Positions 9,012 through 17,693 of a stretch of 64,000 nt of DNA are shown piece after piece. The position numbers and the translations under genes were made by a program. Origin of the DNA: JAFAXD01 sp963833605 (lineage in GTDB: Bacteria; Pseudomonadota; Alphaproteobacteria; Rhizobiales; Xanthobacteraceae). The DNA lies in contig CAWHYZ010000004.1 of NCBI GenBank assembly GCA_963833605.1, positions 1 through 64,000 on the forward strand, given 5' to 3'. The notes beneath the pieces are model-generated. The model saw only the letters and a program-made list of their open reading frames with translations. It was not told the DNA's origin and did no database searches. How positions within the stretch are numbered: the stretch's first letter is position 1; each line of letters begins with the position of its first letter.

Positions 9012-9995
9012 CTAGATCGCCACGCCCGGGAATAACAGTGCCTGAGCCGGGTCGGCATACTGGACCAGTACCGGACGCTTTCCATCGAGCGCCAGGGTCC
9101 GCAGGTTTTTCGCCATGGGATGGTCGGACGTCCCAACCTTCAACACGAAACCGTCGCCGCCACCAACGTGAAGCGGCGACTGCACCTCTATATGCGTTTT
9201 AATCACCCTGCCTTTAAGCAGGCTGAACGTAAGGATGTCGGTCGGCGGCGCGGGAACGGAGGCACCGCGACTGCCCTCCAGTACGGCAATCGTTATGTTC
9301 TCGGGATCGCGTACGGTCGCCGAGAACGTCTTGCCGTCGCGCTTGATATCGATCGCAGCCACGAATTTGTTGAAGCCCCAAATCTCGCGTCCCGCGCGGT
9401 TCGCAAGCGCGGTAGTGACGGGCAGGTTCGTCACGTAGATCGCTGGAACCCGGTCACCCGGCGCCAGCGACAAGACGGTCAGGCCGATTTCGTTGTATGG
9501 GCCGATATCCGTGCTGCGGTACTCGCCACAGAACAGCACTACAACCGCCTTGCCGTCCTCCTGCGGAACCGCTTGCAGGCCGGTGCCCTTGAGCAGCTCG
9601 GCCGCCCGGTTCAGGTCGGTCATGAAGGTGGCGGCGAGGTAAAGATCATCGAAGTAACGGATGGGCAGAGGACACACCGTCCCATCGCTGAGCACCGGTC
9701 GGCGCAATGGCAGCTCGGCCGCTTCGGCATGCGCCCGTGGCACAGCCTGCGAGGTCGGTTTCGTAGCCGGTTGCGTGGCAGGCGTCTCGGCCAGGATGGC
9801 GAGCGCGCGCCCCACGAGGTCGCCTGGATCGGCCCCGAGTGCGCTTGGCGCAGAAGGCGCGGCTTGCTGCGCCTTTCGACGCGGGCCCCACGCCGGGGCG
9901 GCAGGCGCATCGAGAATGCTCGGCAAGCGCGGAAGCGATGTAGCGCTCGAAGCGTTCCGTCTCGGGTCTTGGGGTGGCTGGTTCAAGCGACGCAC
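9012..9995 (-). CDS. Acetoacetate decarboxylase-like protein
   Basis: A 327-residue protein with a roughly 100-residue Pro/Ala-rich, probably disordered N-terminus followed by an acetoacetate-decarboxylase-superfamily (PF06314-type) beta-cone domain. Family-like stretches include YNEIGLTVLS, IYVTNLPVTTALANRAGREIWGFNKFVA and the long final strands. I cannot confidently place the Schiff-base Lys of true acetoacetate decarboxylase, so catalysis of that reaction is uncertain; many relatives act on other beta-keto or cyclic substrates. The annotated start is GTG; later starts would shorten only the disordered tail. No co-directional partner is close. Confidence 0.72.
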   Translation of the reverse strand: MRRLNQPPQDPRRNASSATSLPRLPSILDAPAAPAWGPRRKAQQAAPSAPSALGADPGDLVGRALAILAETPATQPATKPTSQAVPRAHAEAAELPLRRPVLSDGTVCPLPIRYFDDLYLAATFMTDLNRAAELLKGTGLQAVPQEDGKAVVVLFCGEYRSTDIGPYNEIGLTVLSLAPGDRVPAIYVTNLPVTTALANRAGREIWGFNKFVAAIDIKRDGKTFSATVRDPENITIAVLEGSRGASVPAPPTDILTFSLLKGRVIKTHIEVQSPLHVGGGDGFVLKVGTSDHPMAKNLRTLALDGKRPVLVQYADPAQALLFPGVAI

Positions 9996-10776
9996 CTTGG
10001 CACGTCTGGCACATTACCGAACATAAATAGAAACCAAACGCTATTGCGACGCATTCGTAATAATCTTCTCATCCTAATCATTCACTCCGTGACGCGACCG
10101 TGATCGATCAATCGACTTACCGTACCAGAATGGCGGATGATAGCTCTCCCCGTCTGGTTAGCCGCATCCCCTGCTGCCAACTGTAATCGCCTTTGGGCGT
10201 GACATGGAAGGGGCCCCTCCGGGCCGGAGACCCGGACGGGCCAGAAAGTTGTTTGACATATCGCGTCCGCCCGAATGGAGGCGCAGTATCGCCGTTCGCC
10301 AAGAAGGCAGAAATCCGACCCGGGGCCGCCTTCTACTTCGATGCGACGTCGTTGATGGCTAATTGCCCGGTAAACCATTCGCCGCACCGCCGTGCAGCCA
10401 TGTCCCGACCGTTGCTCGTTCCAAAGCGCCCGAGCGAGGTTCGCCTTGTGGGGGGCGATCTCAGCGTCCGAACAGAAATACTCGCGCCGCGGCCGGCTCG
10501 ACAACTCGTGTAGAATTATTGCTCATCGCGAGAAAACCGGCGCCCGCAAACCCCCGCGTATGTTGACATTTCGTTGCCGTTTCGTGAACCTATGGGCGTG
10601 CTTCAAGACGCGGGCGCGGGGGTGCGCAACTACAACTTAAATGGAGCCTCGGAGGGTGAGCTGCGTCCGCATCTAGCGGCGACTCGACCTGCTCCGCTGG
10701 CACGCCGAGCTTCGCACCTCTCCGTATGCTTGCGATCGTAAATGCCTTACATGACTTAACTGAACGGGGCGCCGAT
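9996..10776. other. 780-bp gap upstream of the encapsulin-like gene
   Basis: No recognisable gene. Short open frames exist on both strands (for example minus 10,117-10,302) but none has a recognisable domain, a good ribosome-binding site or plausible composition. The gap separates the minus-strand decarboxylase-like gene from the plus-strand encapsulin/isoprenoid cluster, so divergent promoters should lie here. A TTGACA at about 10,563 has no well-spaced -10 that I can defend. Confidence 0.4.
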
Positions 10777-11700
10777 ATGACACAGAATGGACCGCAAGTA
10801 CCATGGACGGACGAGCAATGGGCGCGCGTCCAACAGGTCATTCAGGAGGAAGCGAGCCGAGCGCGCGTGGCGGCAACCTTCCTGCCGCTGGTCGGGCCGC
10901 TCCCCGCAAGCACGGACTTCGTGCGTGACGAAAAGATAGAAGCAGTCGGCAACAACCCTGAGTTCGAGGGCGCGCTGGTCGACCCACAAAAAGGGATCAG
11001 CATCGCCGATAAGGAAACGATCAGCCTGAAGACGCTGCAGGTGCGGGTATACGTGCGCGGCGCGCAGCTGGCGGACCCGGAGATGACGAGCGTGCTGTCG
11101 TTGTTCCGACGCGCCGCGAATTATCTCGCTCGCCTCGAGGACGCGGTGATCTTCAATGGAGAAAAGCCGAAGGGAAGCGCAAGAAAGGCGCCCCCCGTCG
11201 GGGAGATCCGGGGCGGAGAGGTGGACGCGAGAGGTCTCCTGGACCCTCATGTGGAACCGAAGGTCCCCATTACAGACGTCAACAATGGCGGGGAGCTGGT
11301 GGAGGCAGTGTCCACGGCCATTGGCAAGCTGGAGGAAGACGGCCACTACGGTCCGTTCGCGGTGGTCCTTGGCCAAACTTTGTTCACGGCCGCGCAGACG
11401 CCCAACGAGGGCTCGCTGGTGTTGCCACAGGACCGCATCATTCCGTTCTTGGCTGGCGGGCCACTGCTCCGTTCGTCGCTGGTTGACGGCGAGTACGGCG
11501 TGGTCGTGGCGCTCGGTGGCGCACCGGTCGAGCTCGTCGTCGCTCAGGACGTGTCGCTCGGCTTCTTGCAGCTCACGCCCGATCCGGTGTTCGTCTTTCG
11601 TGTTTACGAGCGGATGGCGCTTCGCATCAAGGAGCCGAAGGCAATTGTTGCTCTGTACCCCGTCACCCCCGCAGGCCCGCGACCAAGCTCCAAACGCTAA
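10777..11700 (+). CDS. Encapsulin-like shell protein (HK97 fold, family 1-like)
   Basis: A 307-residue protein that I read as an encapsulin nanocompartment shell protein. It follows the family 1 plan: an N-terminal helix (WTDEQWARVQQVIQEEA), a VGPLPASTDF strand, the E-loop region with ISLKTLQVRVYVRGAQLADPE, the spine helix (RRAANYLARLEDAVIFNGE, matching the family pattern Aa..la..ED..iFnG), and a C-terminal half with GPFAVVLGQTLF, GGPLLRSSLVDGEYGVVVALGG, ELVVAQDVSLGF and a final FRVYERMALRIKEPKAIVAL. It is about 30-40 residues longer than typical family 1 shells, partly from an insert around residues 135-165. ATG 10,777 was chosen over the longer frame because the encapsulin helix begins there. 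The isoprenoid genes follow 19 bases downstream. A phage capsid is the alternative, but no phage gene is nearby. Confidence 0.75.
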   Translation: MTQNGPQVPWTDEQWARVQQVIQEEASRARVAATFLPLVGPLPASTDFVRDEKIEAVGNNPEFEGALVDPQKGISIADKETISLKTLQVRVYVRGAQLADPEMTSVLSLFRRAANYLARLEDAVIFNGEKPKGSARKAPPVGEIRGGEVDARGLLDPHVEPKVPITDVNNGGELVEAVSTAIGKLEEDGHYGPFAVVLGQTLFTAAQTPNEGSLVLPQDRIIPFLAGGPLLRSSLVDGEYGVVVALGGAPVELVVAQDVSLGFLQLTPDPVFVFRVYERMALRIKEPKAIVALYPVTPAGPRPSSKR

Positions 11701-11719
11701 GACAAAGCCCCGGTGAGGC

Positions 11720-12505
11720 ATGTCCACTCGGGTCATAGTCCTCGGCGGCGGCGTGGCCGGAATGAGTGCCGCGCACGAGCTGATTGAGCGCGGTTTCGAG
11801 GTTGCCGTGCTCGAGCGCCGCGCCGTCGCGGGAGGCAAGGCCCGCAGCATTCCCATAGTCGACGACGGCCAGGGCACGAGCGGCCACGAGCGGGCGGATA
11901 CCGGCGTGGCATCGATCGAGCACAGGCTGCCCGGCGAGCACGGGTTCCGGTTCTTCCCGGGCTTCTATAAGCACGTCATCGACACCATGCGCCGCACGCC
12001 CTCGTTCGACGGGCGCAAGGTCGTGGATCACCTCGTGCCGACAACGCGCGTGGGCTTCACACAGTATGGCAAGCCCATGTTTTCTGTACCGGCGGGCTTT
12101 CCGCGCACCCCAGGTGACGCGGGTACATTGCTCCGCGATGCGCTCCTTACATTCGGGCCTATCATCGACCTCTCGCCCGACGATCTGGCGTTATTCGGCG
12201 CGCGTTTCTGGCAGATACTCACGTCGTGCGCGCAGCGCCGGCTCGGGGAATACGAACAGACCAGCTGGTGGGATTTCGTTGGCGCCGAGCAGCGATCGGC
12301 GGCTTACCAGAAATTCCTCGCGACAGGCTTCACGCGCTCGCTGGTGGCCTCCAAGGCGCGCAAGGCCAGCGCGCGCACCGTCGGCGACATGTTCATGCAA
12401 ATGATGCTGACGTTCTTGAATCCGAGCGTGGGATCGACCGATCGCGTATTCGACGGCCCGACGAACCTCGTTTGGATCGATCCGTGGCGCAGCTATCTTG
12501 AGTTC
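11720..12505 (+). CDS. FAD-dependent oxidoreductase (phytoene desaturase-like), N-terminal part, frameshifted
   Basis: Dinucleotide-binding N-terminal part of an amine-oxidase/phytoene-desaturase-type flavoprotein. The Rossmann motif is VIVLGGGVAGMSAAHEL (residues 5-21), followed by an acidic strand end and AGGKARS, as in carotenoid and squalene desaturases and dehydroxylases. A GEHGFRFFPGFY motif and VWIDPWRSYL follow. The frame runs on to 12,913 but stops making sense after GAG at 12,500-12,502. Removing one T at 12,503/12,504 continues as LESSGVRYVCGAEIDG into the next entry. So the gene is either a one-base pseudogene, a sequencing error, or, less likely, +1 frameshifted. It begins 19 bases after the encapsulin-like gene. 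Confidence 0.75.
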
Positions 12506-14681
12506 GAGCGGCGTGCGCTACGTCTGCGGCGCGGAGATCGATGGGCTGCTGTGCGACAAGGGACGGATAACGGGGGTCGCCGTGCGCCAGCAAGGAAAGC
12601 GCACCGTGGTACAAGGCGACTATTACGTGGCCGCGCTTCCGCTCGAGCGCATTGCCCCGATGATAAACGGCCGCCTCCTTGCCGCCGACCCGACCCTCGC
12701 CAATTTACGGGCGCTCGCCCCCAACGTGGAGTGGATGAACGGTGTGCAGTTCTATCTGCGCCGCGACCTGCCGCTGGCGCACGGCCACGTGATTCACATC
12801 GACACCGAATGGGCACTCACGAGCGTCTCGCAGGTCCAGTTCTGGCGCAGCCTGAAGCCCGAGCAGTTCGGCGACAGCGACGTGCACGGCGTAATCTCGG
12901 TCGATGTCTCTGACTGGGACGCCCCGGGATCGAACGGACGCCCCGCCATGCAGTGCTCGCGCGAAGAGGTGGTGCGCGAGACCTGGAATCAGCTCAAACG
13001 CTCGGTCAATGGCGGCCGGGAACTGCTGCGCGATGAAGACCTGCACTCGTGGTTCCTCGACCCCGACATCGATAGTGATCCCGCGCGCCCGGGCTTCCTG
13101 CAGAATTCCGAGCCGCTGCTGGTGAACCTGGTCGACACTTGGGCGCTGCGGCCCGAGGCAACCACCGCCATTCCGAACCTGTTCTTGGCGTCCGACTACG
13201 TGCGCACGAACACGGATCTTGCGACGATGGAAGGCGCCAACGAAGCCGCGCGGCGCGCCGTGAATGGATTGCTTGACGCGATCAGGTTCGATGGACCTCG
13301 CTGTGGTGTCTGGCCGCTGTATGAACCTGAGATTCTCGCGCCATGGCGGCTGCACGACGCCGCGCGCTACGACGCCGGCCTGCCATGGGACGATTCACTC
13401 ACGAGATTGGCCGCGGACGCCATACGCGGCGCGTCACCGCTCCTCGAGCAAGCGCGTCCCTTGCTCGAGAAGGTGTTGCCGTTCGTCAGCCGCGTCGCCG
13501 ATGTCCTCGATATGACCGATGATGCAATAGCGGGCACCAACGCGTCGCACATCGTCGATCCGACCCGGAGGGGCGACTCGATCCAATTGCCGAGGCTACA
13601 ATTCCCCCCGGCGAGCACCAGCGACGTGGCGCCAAGCACTGGCAATGTCGCGGGGCCCGCGCCATTCCTGGAGCGACTCAGCTGGTATCGCGGCATGATC
13701 GCCGATACGCTGGCTGCCGGCGTACCACCATCGGAGCCGCAGCGGCACCTTTACGGACTCGTAAAGGATTTCATCGACCGGTCGGGCAAGGGCTTGCGGC
13801 CGGCCTTATGCATCGCGACCGCGAGTGCGCTGGGTGGGCGCGCGGAGGATGCTTTTCCTGCCGCCGCGGGCATAGAGATGCTGCACAACGCCTTTCTCGT
13901 GCACGACGACATCGAAGACGGCAGCGATTCCCGGCGTGGTGCGGCCACCATGCACCGCCGCGTCGGGATCCCGATTGCCGTGAACACCGGCGACGCCATG
14001 AACGCGCTGGCGATGCGCTTCTTTCGCAAGAGCGCCGAGCGACTGGGACCCGCGGCGGCGCTCCGCATTCTCAACGAAGTCGATCACATGCTGTTCGAGA
14101 GCCTGGAAGGTCAGGCTATGGAACTCGGCTGGGTGCGCGACAATGATCTCACGGTCGGAACGGACGACTATCTGCGGCTCGTACTCAAGAAGACAGCCTG
14201 GTACAGCTTCATTCACCCAATGCGGATTGGCGCGCTCGTCGCTGATGGTAACGACCAGAACCTTGGTCGGTTTGATCGATTCGGCTATCTGCTCGGGCTC
14301 GCCTTCCAGATCACCGATGATGTCTTGAATCTCATCGGCGATGTTGCGCGCTACGGCAAGGAGATCGACGGCGATCTCTGGGAAGGAAAACGCACCGTGG
14401 TGCTCACTCACGCGCTCGCAAAGGCCAACCGCGTGGACCGTGCGTGGATCGGCGACTTTCTGGCGCGGCCACGGGAGCGGCGGCTTCCGCGCGACGTGTT
14501 GCGGCTCCATCAGATCCTCGCGAGCGGCGGGAGCATCCAGTGGGCGCAGCGCGCAGCCGGCGCACTTGCAGAGGCCGCGGCGCGCGAGTTCGATACATCA
14601 GCATTCGCTGGCGTGCCTGCAAGTCCCGATCTCGACTGGCTGCGTGGTTGCGTTGATTTCCTGGTACAGCGCGACGCTTAG
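12498..14681 (+). CDS. FAD oxidoreductase C-terminal part fused to polyprenyl diphosphate synthase
   Basis: Continues the flavoprotein of 11,720 (substrate-domain strands, then the C-terminal FAD motif LFLASDYVRTNTDLATMEGANEAARRAVNG), then a Pro/Ser-rich linker of roughly 100 residues, then a complete trans-isoprenyl diphosphate synthase. The synthase shows GKGLRPALC, the first Asp-rich motif in HDDIEDGSDSRRG, GDAMNALA, and the second motif as FQITDDVLNLIGD followed by GKEIDGDLWEGKRT. It would condense IPP onto an allylic diphosphate. No stop separates the two enzymes, so this is a genuine desaturase-synthase fusion of about 985 residues once the frameshift at 12,503 is repaired. There is no good start codon at 12,498. 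I see no canonical C-terminal encapsulin targeting peptide. Confidence 0.8.
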   Translation: MSSSGVRYVCGAEIDGLLCDKGRITGVAVRQQGKRTVVQGDYYVAALPLERIAPMINGRLLAADPTLANLRALAPNVEWMNGVQFYLRRDLPLAHGHVIHIDTEWALTSVSQVQFWRSLKPEQFGDSDVHGVISVDVSDWDAPGSNGRPAMQCSREEVVRETWNQLKRSVNGGRELLRDEDLHSWFLDPDIDSDPARPGFLQNSEPLLVNLVDTWALRPEATTAIPNLFLASDYVRTNTDLATMEGANEAARRAVNGLLDAIRFDGPRCGVWPLYEPEILAPWRLHDAARYDAGLPWDDSLTRLAADAIRGASPLLEQARPLLEKVLPFVSRVADVLDMTDDAIAGTNASHIVDPTRRGDSIQLPRLQFPPASTSDVAPSTGNVAGPAPFLERLSWYRGMIADTLAAGVPPSEPQRHLYGLVKDFIDRSGKGLRPALCIATASALGGRAEDAFPAAAGIEMLHNAFLVHDDIEDGSDSRRGAATMHRRVGIPIAVNTGDAMNALAMRFFRKSAERLGPAAALRILNEVDHMLFESLEGQAMELGWVRDNDLTVGTDDYLRLVLKKTAWYSFIHPMRIGALVADGNDQNLGRFDRFGYLLGLAFQITDDVLNLIGDVARYGKEIDGDLWEGKRTVVLTHALAKANRVDRAWIGDFLARPRERRLPRDVLRLHQILASGGSIQWAQRAAGALAEAAAREFDTSAFAGVPASPDLDWLRGCVDFLVQRDA

Positions 14682-14822
14682 TCTCTTTGCGCCGTGCTCG
14701 CCTAAACGAACTGTCGTGCGTTCGCCTTTGAGCTACCAGTTGACGTAAAGCAAGGTATACGCCGCGACGGCGGAATGTCGGCACGCCCGTCGCTAAGCAG
14801 CGATTTCCGGGTTGGATACACC

Positions 14823-15785
14823 ATGAAAGTTGTTCTAGCCAATCCGCGCGGGTTCTGCGCGGGCGTCGATCGGGCGGTCAGGATCGTCGAGGCCGCACTC
14901 GAACAATATGGCATCCCGATCTATGTCCGCCACGAAATCGTGCACAACCACCAGGTCCTTGCCGCGCTCACCGCGCGTGGCGCCATTTTCGTTGAGAATC
15001 TCCGCGATATTCCGAGCGGCGCCCGAGTGATCTTCAGCGCCCATGGTGTGGCGCCGACAGTGTGGAGCGAGGCCGGCGCGCAGGCACTGAAGGTCATCGA
15101 TGCGACCTGTCCGCTCGTGACCAAGGTGCACCTTGAGGCGGCAAAGCACGGGCGCAAGCACCGGACGTTGATCGTGATCGGGCATCCCGACCATCCTGAG
15201 GTGATTGGAACCGTCGGACAATACGTGGGCGTTGGGGGCAGCCACGTCGTCGTGGTCGAGGACGAAACCATGGCCGAGAACGTCCCGATCGACCTTTGCG
15301 ACGACATCGCCTACGTGACGCAGACCACGTTGTCGACGGAGCATACGGCCCGCATCGTTGCCATCCTGCAACGCAGGTTTCCCCGGATCATCGGTCCCCC
15401 CCGCGAGGATATCTGCTACGCCACGTCGAACAGGCAGCGTGCCGTCCAGGCTCTGGCACGCCGATGCGAAGTGATCGTTGTGCTGGGCGCGGATCACAGC
15501 TCCAATTCGGTACGGCTGCGCGAAGTTGCGCAAGCTGCCTGCGTGCCCACCTACCTTGTCGACAACGACGAGAAGGTCGACCGGGGATGGTTCGAGCGCC
15601 GGGCGACAATCGGTGTTACCGCGGGCGCGTCCGTGCCCGAGCAGCTTGTCGAACGACTGTTGGCCAGATTTAGGACCTGGTGGCCCGACCTCATCGAGGA
15701 AAACCTCGGCGAACCCGAAACGCTGCAGTTTCGGTTACCGCGCGAGCTCGAAGGTGCCGTCGCGGGCTTGCGGGCAACTGATTAG
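14823..15785 (+). CDS. ispH: 4-hydroxy-3-methylbut-2-enyl diphosphate reductase
   Basis: IspH (LytB), the last enzyme of the MEP pathway, converting HMBPP to IPP and DMAPP with a 4Fe-4S cluster. 320 residues from ATG 14,823, the usual length. Cluster ligands C12, C96 and C198 are present, as are H41, H74, H124 and E126, which bind the diphosphate and donate protons. The start gives the standard MKVVLANPRGFCAGVDRA N-terminus, where the longer frame to 14,775 adds unrelated residues. Its position behind the encapsulin-like gene and the synthase fusion suggests that precursor supply and chain elongation are co-expressed. It may be a second, dedicated copy; the window does not show whether another ispH exists. 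Confidence 0.95.
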   Translation: MKVVLANPRGFCAGVDRAVRIVEAALEQYGIPIYVRHEIVHNHQVLAALTARGAIFVENLRDIPSGARVIFSAHGVAPTVWSEAGAQALKVIDATCPLVTKVHLEAAKHGRKHRTLIVIGHPDHPEVIGTVGQYVGVGGSHVVVVEDETMAENVPIDLCDDIAYVTQTTLSTEHTARIVAILQRRFPRIIGPPREDICYATSNRQRAVQALARRCEVIVVLGADHSSNSVRLREVAQAACVPTYLVDNDEKVDRGWFERRATIGVTAGASVPEQLVERLLARFRTWWPDLIEENLGEPETLQFRLPRELEGAVAGLRATD

Positions 15786-15839
15786 GAAATCGTACCTTCT
15801 TCACAAGGTCTGAGGATGCCAAAGACATTTGGCTGCCCG

Positions 15840-15886
15840 GAATATCAGCTTGGGAAGCTGTCGGTCTACCACTGAACTACGCCCGC
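15840..15886 (-). pseudogene. Truncated tRNA-Gly (CCC)
   Basis: The minus strand from 15,886 reads GCGGGCGTAGTTCAGTGGTA, a tRNA-Gly acceptor strand and D-arm, then an anticodon arm CAGC-TTCCCAA-GCTG with CCC in the anticodon position. After about 15,840 the variable loop, T-arm (no GGTTCGA) and 3' acceptor strand are missing. It is therefore a 5' tRNA fragment, possibly left by recombination or element excision. Confidence 0.7.
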
Positions 15887-16073
15887 ACTTTTGGCGCACG
15901 CTGCACAAAAGTCGGCACCACGGCGCCCGTGCACCAAGCCTTGCTGGCCAGCACTCGCCTGTTCTTATGCGCTGGATACAGGCCCTGGCATCGATCGGCT
16001 GATATCCGCAACCAAAAGCGCTCGCGGTGCAGAAGAAGAAGGGTCTTCCCCTTTCTTCTCCGATGCTACATCA

Positions 16074-16761
16074 TCAGGCGGCACGCGATGTGTTCTGTGG
16101 GAACATATGGTGGCGCGCCTCGTCGTCCATTTCCGCCTTGAACGTATGCTTGTCCTTCAGAGCAGCCACCCGTGCTGCCGCTGGCCGCGCGTTGACCTCG
16201 TCGATGAGCCGCTTCAAGTGCGGCAGGCCGGTCCAGGCGTCATCGCCCATCATCATCGGCACCGCGCGCGCCCAGCCCCAGACTGACATATCGACGATCG
16301 TATATTTGTCGCCCAGCATGTAGCGGTGCTGGCCAAGCCGTTTGTTGAGGATGCCGTAGTGGCGCTTAGCCTCGTACATATAGCGGTTGAGAGCGTAGTC
16401 CTGCGGGGCGGGCGCATAGTTTTTGAAGTGCACTGCCTGACCCGAAAACGGCCCGACGCCGGAGGCCACGAACATCAGCCAAGACAGCAATTGGCCGCGC
16501 GCAACCGGAGTATTTTCCGGCAGAAACTGACCCGTCTTCTCCGCGAGATAGAGCAGGATCGCGCTCGAAATCGAACACGGTGACATCGCCGTCAACGATC
16601 GCGGGAACCTTCGCATTCGGGTTGATCGCCAGAAATGCAGGCTGGTGCTGCTCGCCTTTGCGAGTGTCGATCGGCATCAGCTCGTAGGGCAAGCCAGCTT
16701 CTTCAAGAAACAGAGCGACCTTCATCGGATTGGGTGCGAGGCTGTAGTAGAACTTGATCAT
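16074..16761 (-). pseudogene. Glutathione S-transferase, single-base frameshift
   Basis: A soluble GST-like protein in two frames. The first part (start 16,761: MIKFYYSLAPNPMKVALFLEEAGLPYEL...NPNAKVPAIVDGDVTVFD) is the thioredoxin-like N-domain with the cis-Pro in KVPAI. The second (from about 16,570 to 16,074: SSAILLYLAEKTG...DKYTIVDMSVWGWAR) is the helical C-domain. Removing one A from the AAA at 16,568-16,570 joins them as VFDSSAILLYLAEK, the conserved GST junction. Total length about 228 residues is normal. The next minus-strand gene is unrelated. It could be a sequencing error; function in glutathione conjugation or reduction is family-level only. Confidence 0.8.
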
Positions 16762-16841
16762 GAATTAGCTCCTTGTGACAGGCCCTGTGTTTAGCCTATG
16801 GACGATCGATCCGAATATCGCATGCATGGATTTGAGATGCT

Positions 16842-17405
16842 CTAGGTTAATTTGATCCGCTGGTGATTTATTGATTCTTGGCTGCACGTGAGTTGGAATA
16901 CTCGATACTCGAAAACCAGCCGGTAACCTCGGCTTATGGCGTCCATTTTGAGTTTCTGTTGCCACTTGTCTGGGAAGGGCTGTTCGGAATACAGGTAAAT
17001 CCTTCCAGTGAACACGCAATCGCCGGCTTTAACTTGCTCACCTCCGATGTCCGTGGTGATGCCAAATTCTCCATTTGGTATATTCAACAGCTCATCGATT
17101 TGGCTGAACAAAATGGGTTCCGGATATTCGACGTGCTCTTGTGATGCCGGAAAGTAAAATGAAAGATATTTGGCATTTGGTTCGAAATCGAAATGCAGGC
17201 GGCCGAGGACCGTCTCGACAACCGAACCATCAGCATGGCGGAGTTCCCACGAGCGTTGAAGGCAGGGAGTGCGTTTGCCGTCATCGAGAAAGCATTCGCG
17301 AACAAAATCCATTTGACGCGCCTCCGGGCCGGTCATTGAAGAAGGCACCCTAACTGACGCAATCGATCGGCCAGCGATACACAAATCTGCAAAAAACAGG
17401 TCCAA
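16842..17405 (-). CDS. Hypothetical protein
   Basis: A 187-residue protein I do not recognise. It has no signal peptide or membrane segment and is rich in aromatic and acidic residues (ADLCIAGRSIASVRV, FDFEPNAKYLSFYFPAS, VFTGRIYLYSEQPFPD), looking like an all-beta soluble domain. GC content is visibly lower than in its neighbours, which suggests recent acquisition. It sits between the broken GST and the IS110 element. An internal ATG gives a start about 23 residues later. Confidence 0.5.
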   Translation of the reverse strand: MDLFFADLCIAGRSIASVRVPSSMTGPEARQMDFVRECFLDDGKRTPCLQRSWELRHADGSVVETVLGRLHFDFEPNAKYLSFYFPASQEHVEYPEPILFSQIDELLNIPNGEFGITTDIGGEQVKAGDCVFTGRIYLYSEQPFPDKWQQKLKMDAISRGYRLVFEYRVFQLTCSQESINHQRIKLT

Positions 17406-17693
17406 AACGGAAAGGTCACAGCCGGCACTGCGGCTGCTGCTGCACGCACGTCCCTAGTGGCCAGGCCTGCGACGCCACAAAGTGCCGCCGTGCGTTGCGC
17501 CGCCTTGTATGTCGGGAAAGGAGCATGCTGAAGGACGACGGGGGCCGATTCATGAGATCGCCCCCATCATGACTGGAAGCCCGCAGCCGCCTCGGATGTC
17601 ACACCGCGAATGAGCTTGGTGCTCCAGTCGTTTCTTCCATACCCGGACAGTTGCCTGGGCACGAGCCCGCATCAGCAAGGATGGGATACGAAG
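17406..17693. other. Non-coding left end of IS110 element (possible bridge RNA region)
   Basis: About 290 bp without a gene before the IS110-family transposase. IS110-group elements encode their target/donor-specifying bridge RNA in the non-coding end upstream of the transposase (established for IS621 and relatives). Short inverted segments such as CGGGGGCCGATTC...GATCGCCCCC near 17,540-17,570 suggest structure. I cannot fix the element's left boundary because this family lacks terminal inverted repeats. Confidence 0.4.

Noticed and set aside
10117..10302. Small minus-strand protein before the encapsulin-like gene
   Set aside because: 61 codons, no ribosome-binding site, no domain, and competing frames of equal quality.
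10777..11700. Interpretation as a phage major capsid protein
   Set aside because: The fold is shared, but no terminase, protease, portal or tail genes are near, and metabolic genes follow directly; the family 1 encapsulin sequence pattern fits better.
12480..12515. Programmed +1 frameshift in the desaturase-synthase gene
   Set aside because: No slippery codon, rare codon or stop at the shift point and no downstream structure; a mutation or consensus error is simpler.
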